DNA of 64,000 bases from Brachybacterium halotolerans (GTDB lineage Bacteria > Actinomycetota > Actinomycetes > Actinomycetales > Dermabacteraceae). The notes beneath the pieces are model-generated. The model made no database searches, was not told the DNA's origin, and saw only the letters and a program-made list of their open reading frames with translations. The stretch is taken from assembly GCF_016623465.1 (NCBI RefSeq), contig NZ_JAEDAJ010000003.1:201285-265284 (forward strand). The letters run 5' to 3'. Shown here piece after piece: positions 47,318-56,071 of this stretch (the first letter of the stretch is position 1; each line of letters begins with the position of its first letter). Position numbers and translations under genes: made by a program.

Positions 47318-48841
47318 CTAGCCCCGCTCGACGGGCTCGGTCCGCCAGCGGGCCGCCTCGTCCCTCTCGCGGGCGACCCGCGCGCGGAACTCCTCGCGCT
47401 GGGCGCCGTGCGCGGCGTCCCGTCGGATCAGCACGTAACCGATCGCGACGATCACGAACCAGACCGGCGTCGCGAGGAGACCCGCGAGGGTGTCGGACGC
47501 GCCCGTGAACGCCCAGAGCAGGAAGGCGAAGAACGCCATCACGACGAAGGACATCACGGTGCCCAGCGGCATGCGGAAGCGGCTGGCGGCGTGGTCCTGC
47601 GGGCGCCGACGGCGGTACGCCAGGTAGCTCAGCAGGATCATCGTCCACACGAACATGAAGCACAGCGAGGAGACGGTGGTGACCACGGAGAACGCGGTCG
47701 ACTCCCCCAGCCCGAAGACGAGGAGCACCACCGAGGCCAGCAGCATCACGCCCGTGAGGAACAGGGCGTTCTGCGGGACGTGGCGGCGCGAGACGCGCGC
47801 GAACAGGCGCGGCGCGTCGTTCTGGGTGGCGAGGCCGAACACCATCCGGGAGGTCGAGTAGATCCCGGAGTTCGCCGAGGACATGGCCGAGGTCAGGACC
47901 ACGAGGTTCACGATGGCGGCGGCCGCGGGCAGACCGGCGGTCGCGAAGACCTGGATGAACGGGGAGTCGTCGGCGCTGTACACCGTCCACGGCATCACCG
48001 ACATGAGGATCACGAGGGCGCCCACGTAGAACAGCAGGATGCGGACGGGGATCGAACGCACCGCGCGCGGCAGGTTCTTCTCCGGGTCGCGGGTCTCGGC
48101 GGCCGTGGTGCCCACCAGCTCGATGCCGACGAAGGCGAAGGTGGCGATCTGGAAGGCGGCGACGAAGCCGGTGAAGCCGCGCGGGAAGAAGCCGCCGTCG
48201 GCCCACAGGTGGGTGAAGCTCGAGGGGCCGGCCGAGGTCTCGAAGCCCGTGAGGACGAGCACGAGTCCCAGGACGATGAGGGCGAGGATCGCGACGATCT
48301 TGACCATGGCGAACCAGAACTCGGCCTCGCCGAAGGCGCGGACCGTCGGCAGGTTCAGGCCGATGAGCAGGGCGATCACCACGATCGCGAGGACGGGCGT
48401 GGCCCAGCTCGGGAGCATGGGGACCAGGTCGCGCAGATAGACCGAGGCGATCACGATGACGTCGGCCACCGCGGTCACGACCCAGCAGAACCAGTAGGTC
48501 CAGCCCGTGAAGAACGCCGCCCAGGGGCCGAGCAGGTCACCGGTGAAATCGGCGAAGTTCCGGTACTCGCGGCGCGAGAGCAGGATCTCGCCCATCGCGC
48601 GCATCACGAAGTAGAGCATGAAGCCGATGACCACGTAGACGAGCAGCACGGAGGGGCCTGCCACCGAGATGGTCTTGCCCGAGCCCATGAACAGGCCCGT
48701 GCCGATGGCGCCGCCGATCGCGATCAGCTGGATGTGGCGATTGCCGAGCGAGCGCTCGAGGCGGGGGGCGTCGGGGGCGCCCGAGCCCGAGGCATCCGAG
48801 CCGGTCGACGTCGATGTCGTGGAGGACGAGGAGTGAGTCAC
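47318..48841 (-). CDS. Amino acid permease (APC superfamily, D-Ser/D-Ala/Gly transporter type)
   Basis: 507-residue proton symporter with about 12 membrane helices. After a Ser/Thr-rich N-terminus of about 25 residues it shows the family signature LERSLGNRHIQLIAIGGAIGTGLFMGSG. The segment GWTYWFCWVVTAVADV resembles CycA-type carriers for D-serine, D-alanine and glycine, but specificity cannot be fixed from this. The start is GTG 48841 (THSSSSTTS follows); TAAGGT (48849-48854) ends seven bases upstream, so the message is likely leaderless. The upstream ATG at 48859 would place that element inside the gene. Confidence 0.9.
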   Translation of the reverse strand: MTHSSSSTTSTSTGSDASGSGAPDAPRLERSLGNRHIQLIAIGGAIGTGLFMGSGKTISVAGPSVLLVYVVIGFMLYFVMRAMGEILLSRREYRNFADFTGDLLGPWAAFFTGWTYWFCWVVTAVADVIVIASVYLRDLVPMLPSWATPVLAIVVIALLIGLNLPTVRAFGEAEFWFAMVKIVAILALIVLGLVLVLTGFETSAGPSSFTHLWADGGFFPRGFTGFVAAFQIATFAFVGIELVGTTAAETRDPEKNLPRAVRSIPVRILLFYVGALVILMSVMPWTVYSADDSPFIQVFATAGLPAAAAIVNLVVLTSAMSSANSGIYSTSRMVFGLATQNDAPRLFARVSRRHVPQNALFLTGVMLLASVVLLVFGLGESTAFSVVTTVSSLCFMFVWTMILLSYLAYRRRRPQDHAASRFRMPLGTVMSFVVMAFFAFLLWAFTGASDTLAGLLATPVWFVIVAIGYVLIRRDAAHGAQREEFRARVARERDEAARWRTEPVERG

Positions 48842-48945
48842 CCGCGGGACCTTACCCATCGGCGGGCGGATCCGTGCGGCGACGCGCGGACGGGATGGCC
48901 CGGCCGACGGGTCGCTCGGCAGCGGGGGCGTCGTAGCCTGCTCGC
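48842..48945. promoter_or_regulatory. Divergent pair of leaderless-type promoters
   Basis: In 104 bp, TAAGGT (48849-48854, minus) serves the permease and TAGCCT (48934-48939, plus) serves the acetyltransferase. Each ends six or seven bases before a start codon that has no Shine-Dalgarno. Confidence 0.6.
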
Positions 48946-49563
48946 ATGGTCCATCACCCCACGTCGGACGCCGTCGCGCGCCCCCTCCCCGCACCGTCGG
49001 GCCCGCACCTCCGCCAGGTCCGAGCGGACGACGCCGACGCGATCCTCGAGGCCTTCACGTCCTCCCCCGACATGTCCCGCCAGGGCGACGTGCACGACGC
49101 CACGTCGGCCGAGGAGTACTGCACCTGGCTGCGCGGGGCGGACCGGCACGCCTTCGCGATCGTGGACGACGAGCCGGATGCCGTTCGGGGCGCGCACGGC
49201 CGCATGGTCGGCCTGGTCGCCGTGAGCGTCGACGAGGGCAATCGCAACGGCTGGTTCTTCTACTGGCTGCATCCCGCGCATCGCGGCCGCGGCCTCGCCT
49301 CGCGGGCGGCGGCCGCCCTCGCCGAGCGCGCGCTGCGGCCCGTCGACCGGGGCGGCTGGGGGCTCGAGCGCCTCGAGCTCGGACACCGCATCGACAATCC
49401 CGCCTCCGGTGCCGTCGCCCGCGCCGCCGGCTTCCTGCACGAGGGCACGGAGCGCGAGAAGTTCCTCATCGGCGGCGAGCGCGTGGACGTCCTCGCCTAC
49501 GGCCGACTCGTGACCGATCCCGCTCCGCCCACCGTGCTGCTGCCCTGGGCCGACGACGCCTGA
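48946..49563 (+). CDS. GNAT-family N-acetyltransferase (RimJ/RimL type)
   Basis: 205-residue acetyl-CoA-dependent transferase. The acetyl-CoA loop is HPAHRGRGLASRA, followed by the beta-bulge strand (LELGHRIDNPASGAVARAAGF) and the typical C-terminal EGTEREKF. Members of this group acetylate ribosomal protein N-termini, antibiotics or small amines; the target here is unknown. ATG 48946 is the first base of a likely leaderless transcript. It is a single gene between the permease and menB. Confidence 0.88.
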   Translation: MVHHPTSDAVARPLPAPSGPHLRQVRADDADAILEAFTSSPDMSRQGDVHDATSAEEYCTWLRGADRHAFAIVDDEPDAVRGAHGRMVGLVAVSVDEGNRNGWFFYWLHPAHRGRGLASRAAAALAERALRPVDRGGWGLERLELGHRIDNPASGAVARAAGFLHEGTEREKFLIGGERVDVLAYGRLVTDPAPPTVLLPWADDA

Positions 49564-49653
49564 GTATCCCGTCCGATCCTCATCCGCTCCTCGTCGGCCG
49601 GATCACCCGTGAGCGGGCCGAACCCCGCGCGCGCCGGGGATACCCTGGCGAGC

Positions 49654-50622
49654 ATGCCCCGCTTCGAGCTGCCCCGCGACATCTCCGACACCTTCGATCC
49701 CGAGCGCTGGCGGGACATCGGCCCTGATGAGCTGGCCGGTCCCGCGCTCACGGACGTGACCTTCCACCGCGCCGTGGACCGCTCCGATCCCGAGGCGCCG
49801 AAGGACCTGCCGTGCGTGCGGATCGCCTTCGACCGGCCCGCGGTGCGCAACGCCTTCCGCCCGCACACGGTCGACGAGCTATACAGGGCGCTCGACCACG
49901 CGCGGCTGGACACCGAGGTCGGCGTCATCCTCCTCACCGGGAACGGTCCGTCCCCCAAGGACGGCGGCTTCGCGTTCTGCTCGGGCGGGGACCAGCGCAT
50001 CCGTGGGCGCTCCGGGTACCAGTACGCGGGCGGCGAGACCGCCGAGACCGTCACCGCCGGGCAGGGAGGCCGCCTGCACATCCTCGAGGTCCAGCGCCTG
50101 ATCCGCACCATGGGCAAGGTCGTGATCGCCGTGGTCAACGGCTGGGCCGCCGGGGGCGGGCACTCCCTGCACGTGGTCGCCGACCTCTCGATCGCCTCGC
50201 GGGAGCATGCGCGCTTCATGCAGACCGACGCGAACGTGGGCTCGTTCGACGGCGGCTACGGCTCCGCGTACCTCGCCAAGCAGGTGGGACAGAAGCGGGC
50301 CCGCGAGATCTTCTTCCTCGCCGAGGAGTACTCGGCCCAGGACGCCTACGACTGGGGCGCGGTGAACCGGGTCGTCGACCACGCGGACCTCGAGGACGCA
50401 GCGCTCGCGATGGCCGCGACGATCGCCACGAAGTCCCCGCAGGCGGTGCGCATGCTCAAGTTCGCCTTCAACCTGGCCGACGACGGCCTCATGGGCCAGC
50501 AGGTCTTCGCGGGCGAGGCGACGCGCCTGGCGTACATGACGGACGAGGCGGTCGAGGGCCGCGACGCCTTCCTCGAGCATCGCGCCCCCGACTGGTCGTC
50601 CTTCCCCCACCCGCAGGGCTGA
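49654..50622 (+). CDS. menB: 1,4-Dihydroxy-2-naphthoyl-CoA synthase
   Basis: 322-residue crotonase-fold enzyme that closes the naphthoquinone ring of menaquinone. The oxyanion-hole segments are FCSGGDQRIRG and NGWAAGGGHSLH, and the MenB-typical QTDANVGSFDGGYGSAYLA and the C-terminal FLEHRAPDWSSF are intact. ATG 49654 was chosen over an upstream ATG because TACCCT (49641-49646) ends seven bases before it and no Shine-Dalgarno is present. It heads menB-menE, separated by five bases. Confidence 0.96.
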   Translation: MPRFELPRDISDTFDPERWRDIGPDELAGPALTDVTFHRAVDRSDPEAPKDLPCVRIAFDRPAVRNAFRPHTVDELYRALDHARLDTEVGVILLTGNGPSPKDGGFAFCSGGDQRIRGRSGYQYAGGETAETVTAGQGGRLHILEVQRLIRTMGKVVIAVVNGWAAGGGHSLHVVADLSIASREHARFMQTDANVGSFDGGYGSAYLAKQVGQKRAREIFFLAEEYSAQDAYDWGAVNRVVDHADLEDAALAMAATIATKSPQAVRMLKFAFNLADDGLMGQQVFAGEATRLAYMTDEAVEGRDAFLEHRAPDWSSFPHPQG

Positions 50623-50627
50623 GCGCC

Positions 50628-51980
50628 GTGGTCGAGCTCCCAACGGCAGCATCCGCTCCCTGGATCCGTCCCGCCGCTTTCGACGTCTCCGCGGCCTCGC
50701 TCGCCGAGCACGTCCGCGCGATCGGCGAGGTCATGGCCGGTCGCGGGCGGCTGTGGCTGGGCCCGTTCGACCCGCCGCCGACGATGCCCGCCGGTTTCGA
50801 GGACACCGTGCTGGTGGTCCCGACCTCCGGCTCGACGGGCCGAGCGAAGGCCGTCGCCCATCCCCTGCGCTCGCTGCTCGCCTCGCAGGACGCGACCGCG
50901 CGGCTCTTCGCGGACGGCGACGGCGCCCGGGACACAGATGCCGACCGGACCGCGCACGCGGGGCACGGGCACTGGCTGCCGCTGCTGCCGCCCACCCACA
51001 TCGCCGGCATCCAGGTCATCGCCCGGGCCCATCGCACGGCCCAGGTGCTGGGACTCGAGCGCGTCCCGCTCCCGGATCCCCTGCCGGATCTCTCCGCCCA
51101 CTTCGACGCCGCCCGCTTCGTCGCCCTCGCCGAGCCGGCCCTCGCGGAGGCCGCGGAAGCGGGCCTCCCCGCCTTCACCTCGCTCGTGCCCACCCAGCTC
51201 ACCCGGCTGCTCGGCGAGGCGTCGGGCGACGGCGCCAGGGCCCGCGCCCTGCTCGCACGCTTCTCCGCGGTGCTCGTGGGCGGTGCGGCCACGCCGCCCG
51301 ACCTGCTGGCGCGCGCGAAGGGGGCGCGCATCGCCGTGCGCACCACGTACGGGTCCTCCGAGACCGCAGGCGGCTGCGTCTACGACGGCGTGCCGCTCCC
51401 CGGCGTGCGACTCGAGCTCGTGGAGACGGAGGACGGGGCGGAGCAGGACACGGAGGAGGGCGCTGAGGAGGGCCGCCTGCGGCTGCGCTCGCCCACCCTC
51501 GCCCACGGCTACGTGCTCGCGGACGGGATCGCGGCGACCGAGGACTTCCCCCTCGTCGGCCCCGACGGCGAGCGCGCCTTCGTCACCAGCGACCTCGCCC
51601 GGATCGATGACGGGCGACTGCGGATCCTGGGCCGCGCGGACGACGTCATCACCACCGGCGGCCTCAAGGTCGTCCCGCAGGACGTGGAGCGCGCGATCGA
51701 CCGCTCCCTCATGCTGCGCGGGCTGCTCGCCGAGTGGGTCGTCGTGGGTGTGCCGGACCCCGAGTGGGGTCGGCGCGTCGAAGCGCTCGTCGTCCCTGCC
51801 GACGACGCCCCGACCGAGGCGGAGGACCTGCCCGCCCTCGTGCGCTCGGCGCTGCGCACCACAGGCGTCCCCTCCCATGCCGTGCCGCGGCACGTGCACG
51901 TCGTCGAGGCTCTGCCACGCCTGGGGATCGGGAAGATCGACCGGGCCGCGGCGGCCCGCATCGCCTCGGCGCACGGCTGA
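50628..51980 (+). CDS. menE: o-Succinylbenzoate-CoA ligase
   Basis: 450-residue AMP-forming ligase that activates o-succinylbenzoate with CoA. The phosphate loop is VVPTSGSTGRAKAV, the adenylate site is TTYGSSETAGG, the hinge TSDLARIDDGRLRILGRADD and the C-terminal catalytic lysine is in GIGKIDRAA. The protein is short, as MenE usually is. GTG 50628 follows the menB stop by five bases with only a weak GCAGGG nearby, so it depends on translation of menB. A run of gcgcgtgag-like repeats follows the stop at about 52010-52060. Confidence 0.93.
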   Translation: MVELPTAASAPWIRPAAFDVSAASLAEHVRAIGEVMAGRGRLWLGPFDPPPTMPAGFEDTVLVVPTSGSTGRAKAVAHPLRSLLASQDATARLFADGDGARDTDADRTAHAGHGHWLPLLPPTHIAGIQVIARAHRTAQVLGLERVPLPDPLPDLSAHFDAARFVALAEPALAEAAEAGLPAFTSLVPTQLTRLLGEASGDGARARALLARFSAVLVGGAATPPDLLARAKGARIAVRTTYGSSETAGGCVYDGVPLPGVRLELVETEDGAEQDTEEGAEEGRLRLRSPTLAHGYVLADGIAATEDFPLVGPDGERAFVTSDLARIDDGRLRILGRADDVITTGGLKVVPQDVERAIDRSLMLRGLLAEWVVVGVPDPEWGRRVEALVVPADDAPTEAEDLPALVRSALRTTGVPSHAVPRHVHVVEALPRLGIGKIDRAAAARIASAHG

Positions 51981-52102
51981 GACCGCCCGCCGGCCCGGGT
52001 CCAGCAGGAGGGCGCGTGAACGCATCGGCGTATGGGCGCGTGAGCGCGTGGGCGCGACCCACGCCACCCCCGGGCACACGCCGGGCGCGGCCTCAACGGA
52101 CG

Positions 52103-52108
52103 TATCCT
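52103..52108 (+). promoter_or_regulatory. Candidate -10 element for menA
   Basis: TATCCT, giving a leader of about 50 nt before ATG 52164. No clear -35 is seen. Confidence 0.4.
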
Positions 52109-52163
52109 TGATGGGGCCGTGAACTGCGGTCCTGCCACCGCAGACCACGCCTCGAGGAGCATC

Positions 52164-53045
52164 ATGGCCACGTTCTCCCAGTGGGTCGAGGCCGCTCGCC
52201 CCCGCACCCTTCCCGCCGCGATCTCCCCGGTCGCCGCCGGCACCGGGGCCGCGCTCTGGGACGCCGGATTCGACGCCGCCGTGGTCATCCCGCGGGCCCT
52301 GCTCGCCCTCGGCGTGGCCCTCTGCCTGCAGATCGGCGTGAACTACGCCAACGACTACTCGGACGGCGTGCGCGGCACGGACGACGACCGCGTGGGTCCC
52401 TTCCGGCTCACCGGCTCGCGATCAGCGGCGCCCGGCACCGTGAAGCGCGCGGCGTTCCTCGCGCTCGGGCTCGGCGGTCTGCTCGGACTCGTCCTCATCG
52501 CGATCGCCGGCATCTGGTGGACCGTGATCGTGGGAGCCGCCGCCATCGCCGCGGCCTGGTTCTACACCGGCGGGAAGCGGCCCTACGGCTACCTGGGACT
52601 CGGCGAGCTGTTCGTGTTCATCTTCTTCGGGCTGGTCGCCGTGGGCGGCACCTCCTATGCGATCACGCTCCGCGTGAGCTGGGTGGCGATCCTCGCCGCC
52701 TGCGCGATCGGCCTGCTCGCCGTGGTCATCATGCTCACCAACAACCTGCGGGACCTGCCCACCGATGCCGTCGCCGGCAAGCACACCCTCGCGGTGCGGC
52801 TCGGCGACCGGGGCACGCGCATGCTGCTGACGGCATGCCTCGTCGTCCCGTTCGTGCTGATGGTTCCGGTCATGGTGGCCCACCCGCCGGTGCTCGTGGT
52901 GCTGCTCGCCGCCGTCCTCGCGGTCGGCCCCCTGCGCACGGTGCTCGCCGGCACGCAGGGGCGCGCTCTGATCCCGGTGCTGGCCCGGGCCGGCCGGCTC
53001 GAGCTCGTCTTCTCGCTGCTGCTCCTCGTGGGCCTCGCGGTCTGA
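52164..53045 (+). CDS. menA: 1,4-Dihydroxy-2-naphthoate polyprenyltransferase
   Basis: 293-residue UbiA-family membrane prenyltransferase that adds the polyprenyl tail in menaquinone synthesis. The first aspartate motif is NYANDYSDGVRGTDDDR at about 75-91 and the second NNLRDLPTD in the second half; eight to nine membrane helices are predicted. The start is ATG 52164 (ATFSQWVEAARPRTLPAA follows), preceded by CGAGGAGC; a GTG 15 codons earlier is less likely. It has its own promoter candidate and converges on the DUF4229 gene. Confidence 0.95.
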   Translation: MATFSQWVEAARPRTLPAAISPVAAGTGAALWDAGFDAAVVIPRALLALGVALCLQIGVNYANDYSDGVRGTDDDRVGPFRLTGSRSAAPGTVKRAAFLALGLGGLLGLVLIAIAGIWWTVIVGAAAIAAAWFYTGGKRPYGYLGLGELFVFIFFGLVAVGGTSYAITLRVSWVAILAACAIGLLAVVIMLTNNLRDLPTDAVAGKHTLAVRLGDRGTRMLLTACLVVPFVLMVPVMVAHPPVLVVLLAAVLAVGPLRTVLAGTQGRALIPVLARAGRLELVFSLLLLVGLAV

Positions 53046-53085
53046 CCCGTCACCGGGCCGCCCCCGGAGCGTCCCCGCTCAGCGC

Positions 53086-53364
53086 TCAGCGCTCGTCGTC
53101 ATCCTCGTCGAGAAGCGCGTCCTCCTCGTCGGCGTCCTCGTCGCGGACGGGGCCGCGGCGCTCGCGGCGGCGCTCGTCGGCCGACTGCAGCCTCCCCGCG
53201 AGCCGCTCGCGCGGGGCGCGCAGGAAGAGCACCGAGACCAGGAACGCGATCAGCACGGCGATGATCCCGGCGAGGTAGAACCCGACGCCGATCTGCACCA
53301 TCAGCCACCAGGCCGCGGCCAGCACCACCAGCCGGATCACCGTATAGAGCAGGACGTCTCGCAT
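53086..53364 (-). CDS. DUF4229-type small membrane protein
   Basis: 92 residues: two membrane helices (about 5-24 and 28-48), then a highly charged tail of Arg, Glu and Asp. It resembles the DUF4229 family, commonly found next to menA in actinobacteria; its role is unknown. ATG 53364 lacks a Shine-Dalgarno, and TACCCT (53372-53377) ends seven bases upstream. Confidence 0.8.
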   Translation of the reverse strand: MRDVLLYTVIRLVVLAAAWWLMVQIGVGFYLAGIIAVLIAFLVSVLFLRAPRERLAGRLQSADERRRERRGPVRDEDADEEDALLDEDDDER

Positions 53365-53490
53365 GGATGCCAGGGTAATGCGCCCGCCTGGACGGACCGT
53401 GCGGGCCGAGGCGCGGAACACAGGGCGCGTGAGGATCCCGTGCCGGGATCTCGCACCGAACCTCCAGAGACCGGTGGGAGGATCCGGCGC

Positions 53491-54222
53491 ATGAGTGCTG
53501 AGCGAGCGTCCGACGCCGTCCCCTCGTTCTCCGGGCACGGGATCGACCCCCGGGCGCTGGACTTCCTGCGCCGCCTGGCCGGGCCCGACGCCGAGCACGT
53601 GAACGCCGAGACCATGCTGCGCCGCATGCAGCAGCGCATGCGCGGCTTCCTCATGGAGTACAAGTTCGGACTCGACGAGATCTCCACGAAGGTCGGCATC
53701 CTGCGCGAGCAGTTCGACGCCCAGCACGACCACTCCCCGATCGAGCACGTGAAGACCCGTCTGAAGTCCGCCGAGTCGCTCACCCAGAAGATCGTCGCCC
53801 GCGGCGTCCCGGCTGACCTCGACGCGATCCGCGCCCAGATCTTCGACATCGCCGGCCTGCGGATCACCTGCCCGTACGTGGCCGACGTGTACCTCGTGAG
53901 CGACGCGATCCGCCGCCAGGAGGACCTCGAGGTCCTGCAGGTCAAGGACTACATCGCCGACCCCAAGCCCAACGGGTACCGCTCCCTGCACCTGATCGTC
54001 CAGGTGCCTGTGTTCCTCGCCGACCGCACCGTCGAGATCCCCGTGGAGATCCAGCTGCGCACCATCGCGATGGACTTCTGGGCGAGCACCGAGCACTCCC
54101 TGCGCTACAAGTTCGACGGCGACGTCCCCGAGGTGCACTCCCGGCGCATGTCGCAGATCGCCGAGACCACACGGGAGCTCGACGAGCAGATGGCGGAGCT
54201 GCGGCGGGTCCTGGCGTCCTGA
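53491..54222 (+). CDS. Small alarmone synthetase (RelA/SpoT-domain, RelQ type)
   Basis: 243-residue single-domain (p)ppGpp synthetase. The synthetase motifs KTRLKSAESLTQKI, DIAGLRITCPYVADVYL, DYIADPKPNGYRSLHLIV and EIQLRTIAMDFWASTEH are present with the catalytic Asp and Glu, and there is no hydrolase or regulatory domain. Such enzymes make alarmones from ATP and GTP/GDP in the cytoplasm under transcriptional control. ATG 53491 has GGGAGG ten bases upstream. It is divergent from the DUF4229 gene. Confidence 0.92.
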   Translation: MSAERASDAVPSFSGHGIDPRALDFLRRLAGPDAEHVNAETMLRRMQQRMRGFLMEYKFGLDEISTKVGILREQFDAQHDHSPIEHVKTRLKSAESLTQKIVARGVPADLDAIRAQIFDIAGLRITCPYVADVYLVSDAIRRQEDLEVLQVKDYIADPKPNGYRSLHLIVQVPVFLADRTVEIPVEIQLRTIAMDFWASTEHSLRYKFDGDVPEVHSRRMSQIAETTRELDEQMAELRRVLAS

Positions 54223-54279
54223 GACGGACGGTGCGAAGCGCCCGGCCCGCCGGCCCGCGAGGTTCCGTAGACTCGGGGG

Positions 54280-54786
54280 ATGTTGAAGGGTGTCCTCGCC
54301 ATCGCCTCGATCGGGCTGACGATCTTCGCTCTCGCCGACTGCATCCAGTGCGAGAACGCGCAGCTGCGCGGTCTGCCGAAGTGGGCCTGGATCGTGCTCA
54401 TCGTGCTGCTGCCCTGGGTGGGGCCGCTCACCTGGCTGCTGGTCGGCAAGGACCGCGAGAGCGGCGCCCCGAGCGCCTTCGATCCGCTGCGCGGAGGCCC
54501 CTCCCGGGACGGAGAGGACGGACCCGCGGGATCGGCGGGATCGTGGGGCTCCCGAAGCGGTCGGGGTGCGCGCGGGTCTCGGCCCCTGGCGCCCGACGAG
54601 GACCCCGAGTTCCTGCGCAAGCTCGACGAGGACATCCGGCGCGAGCGCCGCGAGCGCGAGCGCCGCGGCGGGAGCGACGGCGGTGACGGCGGTGACAACA
54701 CCGGGAGCGGCGGCGAGGACGACGACCGGGGGCGCGGCGACGGCACCGGTCCGGCCACCCCGACCACGGACGACGGGCGCGGCTGA
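54280..54786 (+). CDS. PLDc_N-like membrane protein with disordered C-terminus
   Basis: 168 residues. The first 60 match the phospholipase-D-nuclease N-terminal domain pattern: two membrane helices with LPKWAWIVLIVLLPWVGPLTWLLVGK. No phospholipase domain follows; the rest is a charged, Gly/Asp/Arg-rich tail. The role is unknown. ATG 54280 lies seven bases past TAGACT (54268-54273) with no Shine-Dalgarno, so the mRNA is probably leaderless. Confidence 0.85.
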   Translation: MLKGVLAIASIGLTIFALADCIQCENAQLRGLPKWAWIVLIVLLPWVGPLTWLLVGKDRESGAPSAFDPLRGGPSRDGEDGPAGSAGSWGSRSGRGARGSRPLAPDEDPEFLRKLDEDIRRERRERERRGGSDGGDGGDNTGSGGEDDDRGRGDGTGPATPTTDDGRG

Positions 54787-54826
54787 CCCCGAAGGGGCCG
54801 GACAGCCGCCCGCGCGGCACGCAGAC

Positions 54827-54874
54827 ATGAGGCCGGCGCACCGGGAATCAGGGTTCTCGGTGCGCCGGCCTCAT
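54827..54874. terminator. Bidirectional terminator between PLDc_N-like gene and ccsB
   Basis: A perfect 17-bp stem (54827-54843 with 54858-54874) around a 14-nt loop. It can serve the plus-strand gene ending at 54786 and the cytochrome operon ending at 54950. Confidence 0.85.
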
Positions 54875-54949
54875 CTCTGCGCCGGGGCGGCGGGATCGCG
54901 GCGTCGGACTCGCGGCGTCTGTTCACGGCGTCGCGGTCCCGCCGGCGGC

Positions 54950-56071
54950 TCAGCCGAGTCCGGAGTAGGAGTGCAGGCCGTTGATCACGAGGTTCACGAC
55001 CGTGTAGTTGATGATGACGCAGGCGAAGCCGGCGAGGGCGAACCAGGCCGCCTTGTTGCCGCGGAAGCCGCGGGTGGCGCGGGCGTGCAGGTAGCAGGCG
55101 TAGACCACCCAGATCACGAAGGTCCACACCTCCTTGGGGTCCCAGTTCCAGTAGCGGCCCCAGGCCTCGTTGGCCCAGACCGCACCGAAGATCAGGGTGA
55201 AGGTCCAGCACACGAAGGCGAGGGAGTGCAGGCGGAAGCAGAGCGCCTCGAGGGCCTCCGGGCCGGGGATGCGCTCGGTGAGCGCCGAGACCGGGCCCCA
55301 GAAGCGCCCCAGCGGGCGGTCGGCCGCCTCGCGGGCGGCGCGCACCTTCTGGGTGCGGGTCGAGAGCAGCTGGAGGGCGGCGACGATCGCGCCGAGGCCC
55401 GAGAGCGCGGTCGCGATGATGGCGACGCCGATGTGCACGATCAGCCAGTGGGAGTTCTGCAGGCTCGGGGTGAGGTCGGAGGCGGGCAGGATCCACGCCG
55501 TCTGGGCGATCAGCATGAGCACGAGCACCGGGAGCATCACGAGGGTGCCGAGCAGACGCAGGTCCTTGCGGCGGATCGAGATGATCACGAACAGCGCGAC
55601 GATCAGCGCGCTCGAGGTCATCGAGAACTCGTACATGTTGCCCCACGGCACGCGCCAGGTCGCCACGCCCCGCAGCACCATCGCGGTGATGTGCAGGACG
55701 GCGCCGATCGAGGCCATGACGTATCCGAAGCCGCGCGCGCCCAGCGCGTTGCCCGAGGTCGCGGCACCGGCGGAGCCCCGTGAGGCGGAGGCCTTCCCTG
55801 CCGTGGCCGTCCGGGTGGGAGTCGTCCCGGCGTCGGTCGACCCGCCGGGCCCCCCGCCGGCCGCCGCGGCCGTCCCGGCGCTCGCGCCGACGGTCGCGAG
55901 CTCGGCGCGGGCGCCCTCGCTCTCGCGCTTCTGCTTCTCGAGCTTCTCGTCGCTGCGCCGCTGGGTGACGCCCGAGAGGTCCGCGCCGAAGCCGATGAGG
56001 GCCAGGACGTACAGGACGATCGTGACGATGATCAGGAGGTTCGAGAGCTCCGCGAGCTGCTGGTCGATCAC
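54950..56071 (-). CDS. ccsB: System II cytochrome c biogenesis protein CcsB/ResC
   Basis: 373-residue membrane protein that, with ResB, carries haem across the membrane and attaches it to apocytochrome c. The CcmC/CcsA-type WWD-like motif is WGRYWNWDPKEVWTF, and candidate haem-ligand histidines lie in LHITAM, SHWLIVHIG and RLHSLAF. A low-complexity Gly/Ala/Thr region at about 55-110 separates the first helix from the rest. The start is GTG 56071, overlapping the resB stop (GTGA). Last gene of the five-gene operon. Confidence 0.94.
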   Translation of the reverse strand: MIDQQLAELSNLLIIVTIVLYVLALIGFGADLSGVTQRRSDEKLEKQKRESEGARAELATVGASAGTAAAAGGGPGGSTDAGTTPTRTATAGKASASRGSAGAATSGNALGARGFGYVMASIGAVLHITAMVLRGVATWRVPWGNMYEFSMTSSALIVALFVIISIRRKDLRLLGTLVMLPVLVLMLIAQTAWILPASDLTPSLQNSHWLIVHIGVAIIATALSGLGAIVAALQLLSTRTQKVRAAREAADRPLGRFWGPVSALTERIPGPEALEALCFRLHSLAFVCWTFTLIFGAVWANEAWGRYWNWDPKEVWTFVIWVVYACYLHARATRGFRGNKAAWFALAGFACVIINYTVVNLVINGLHSYSGLG

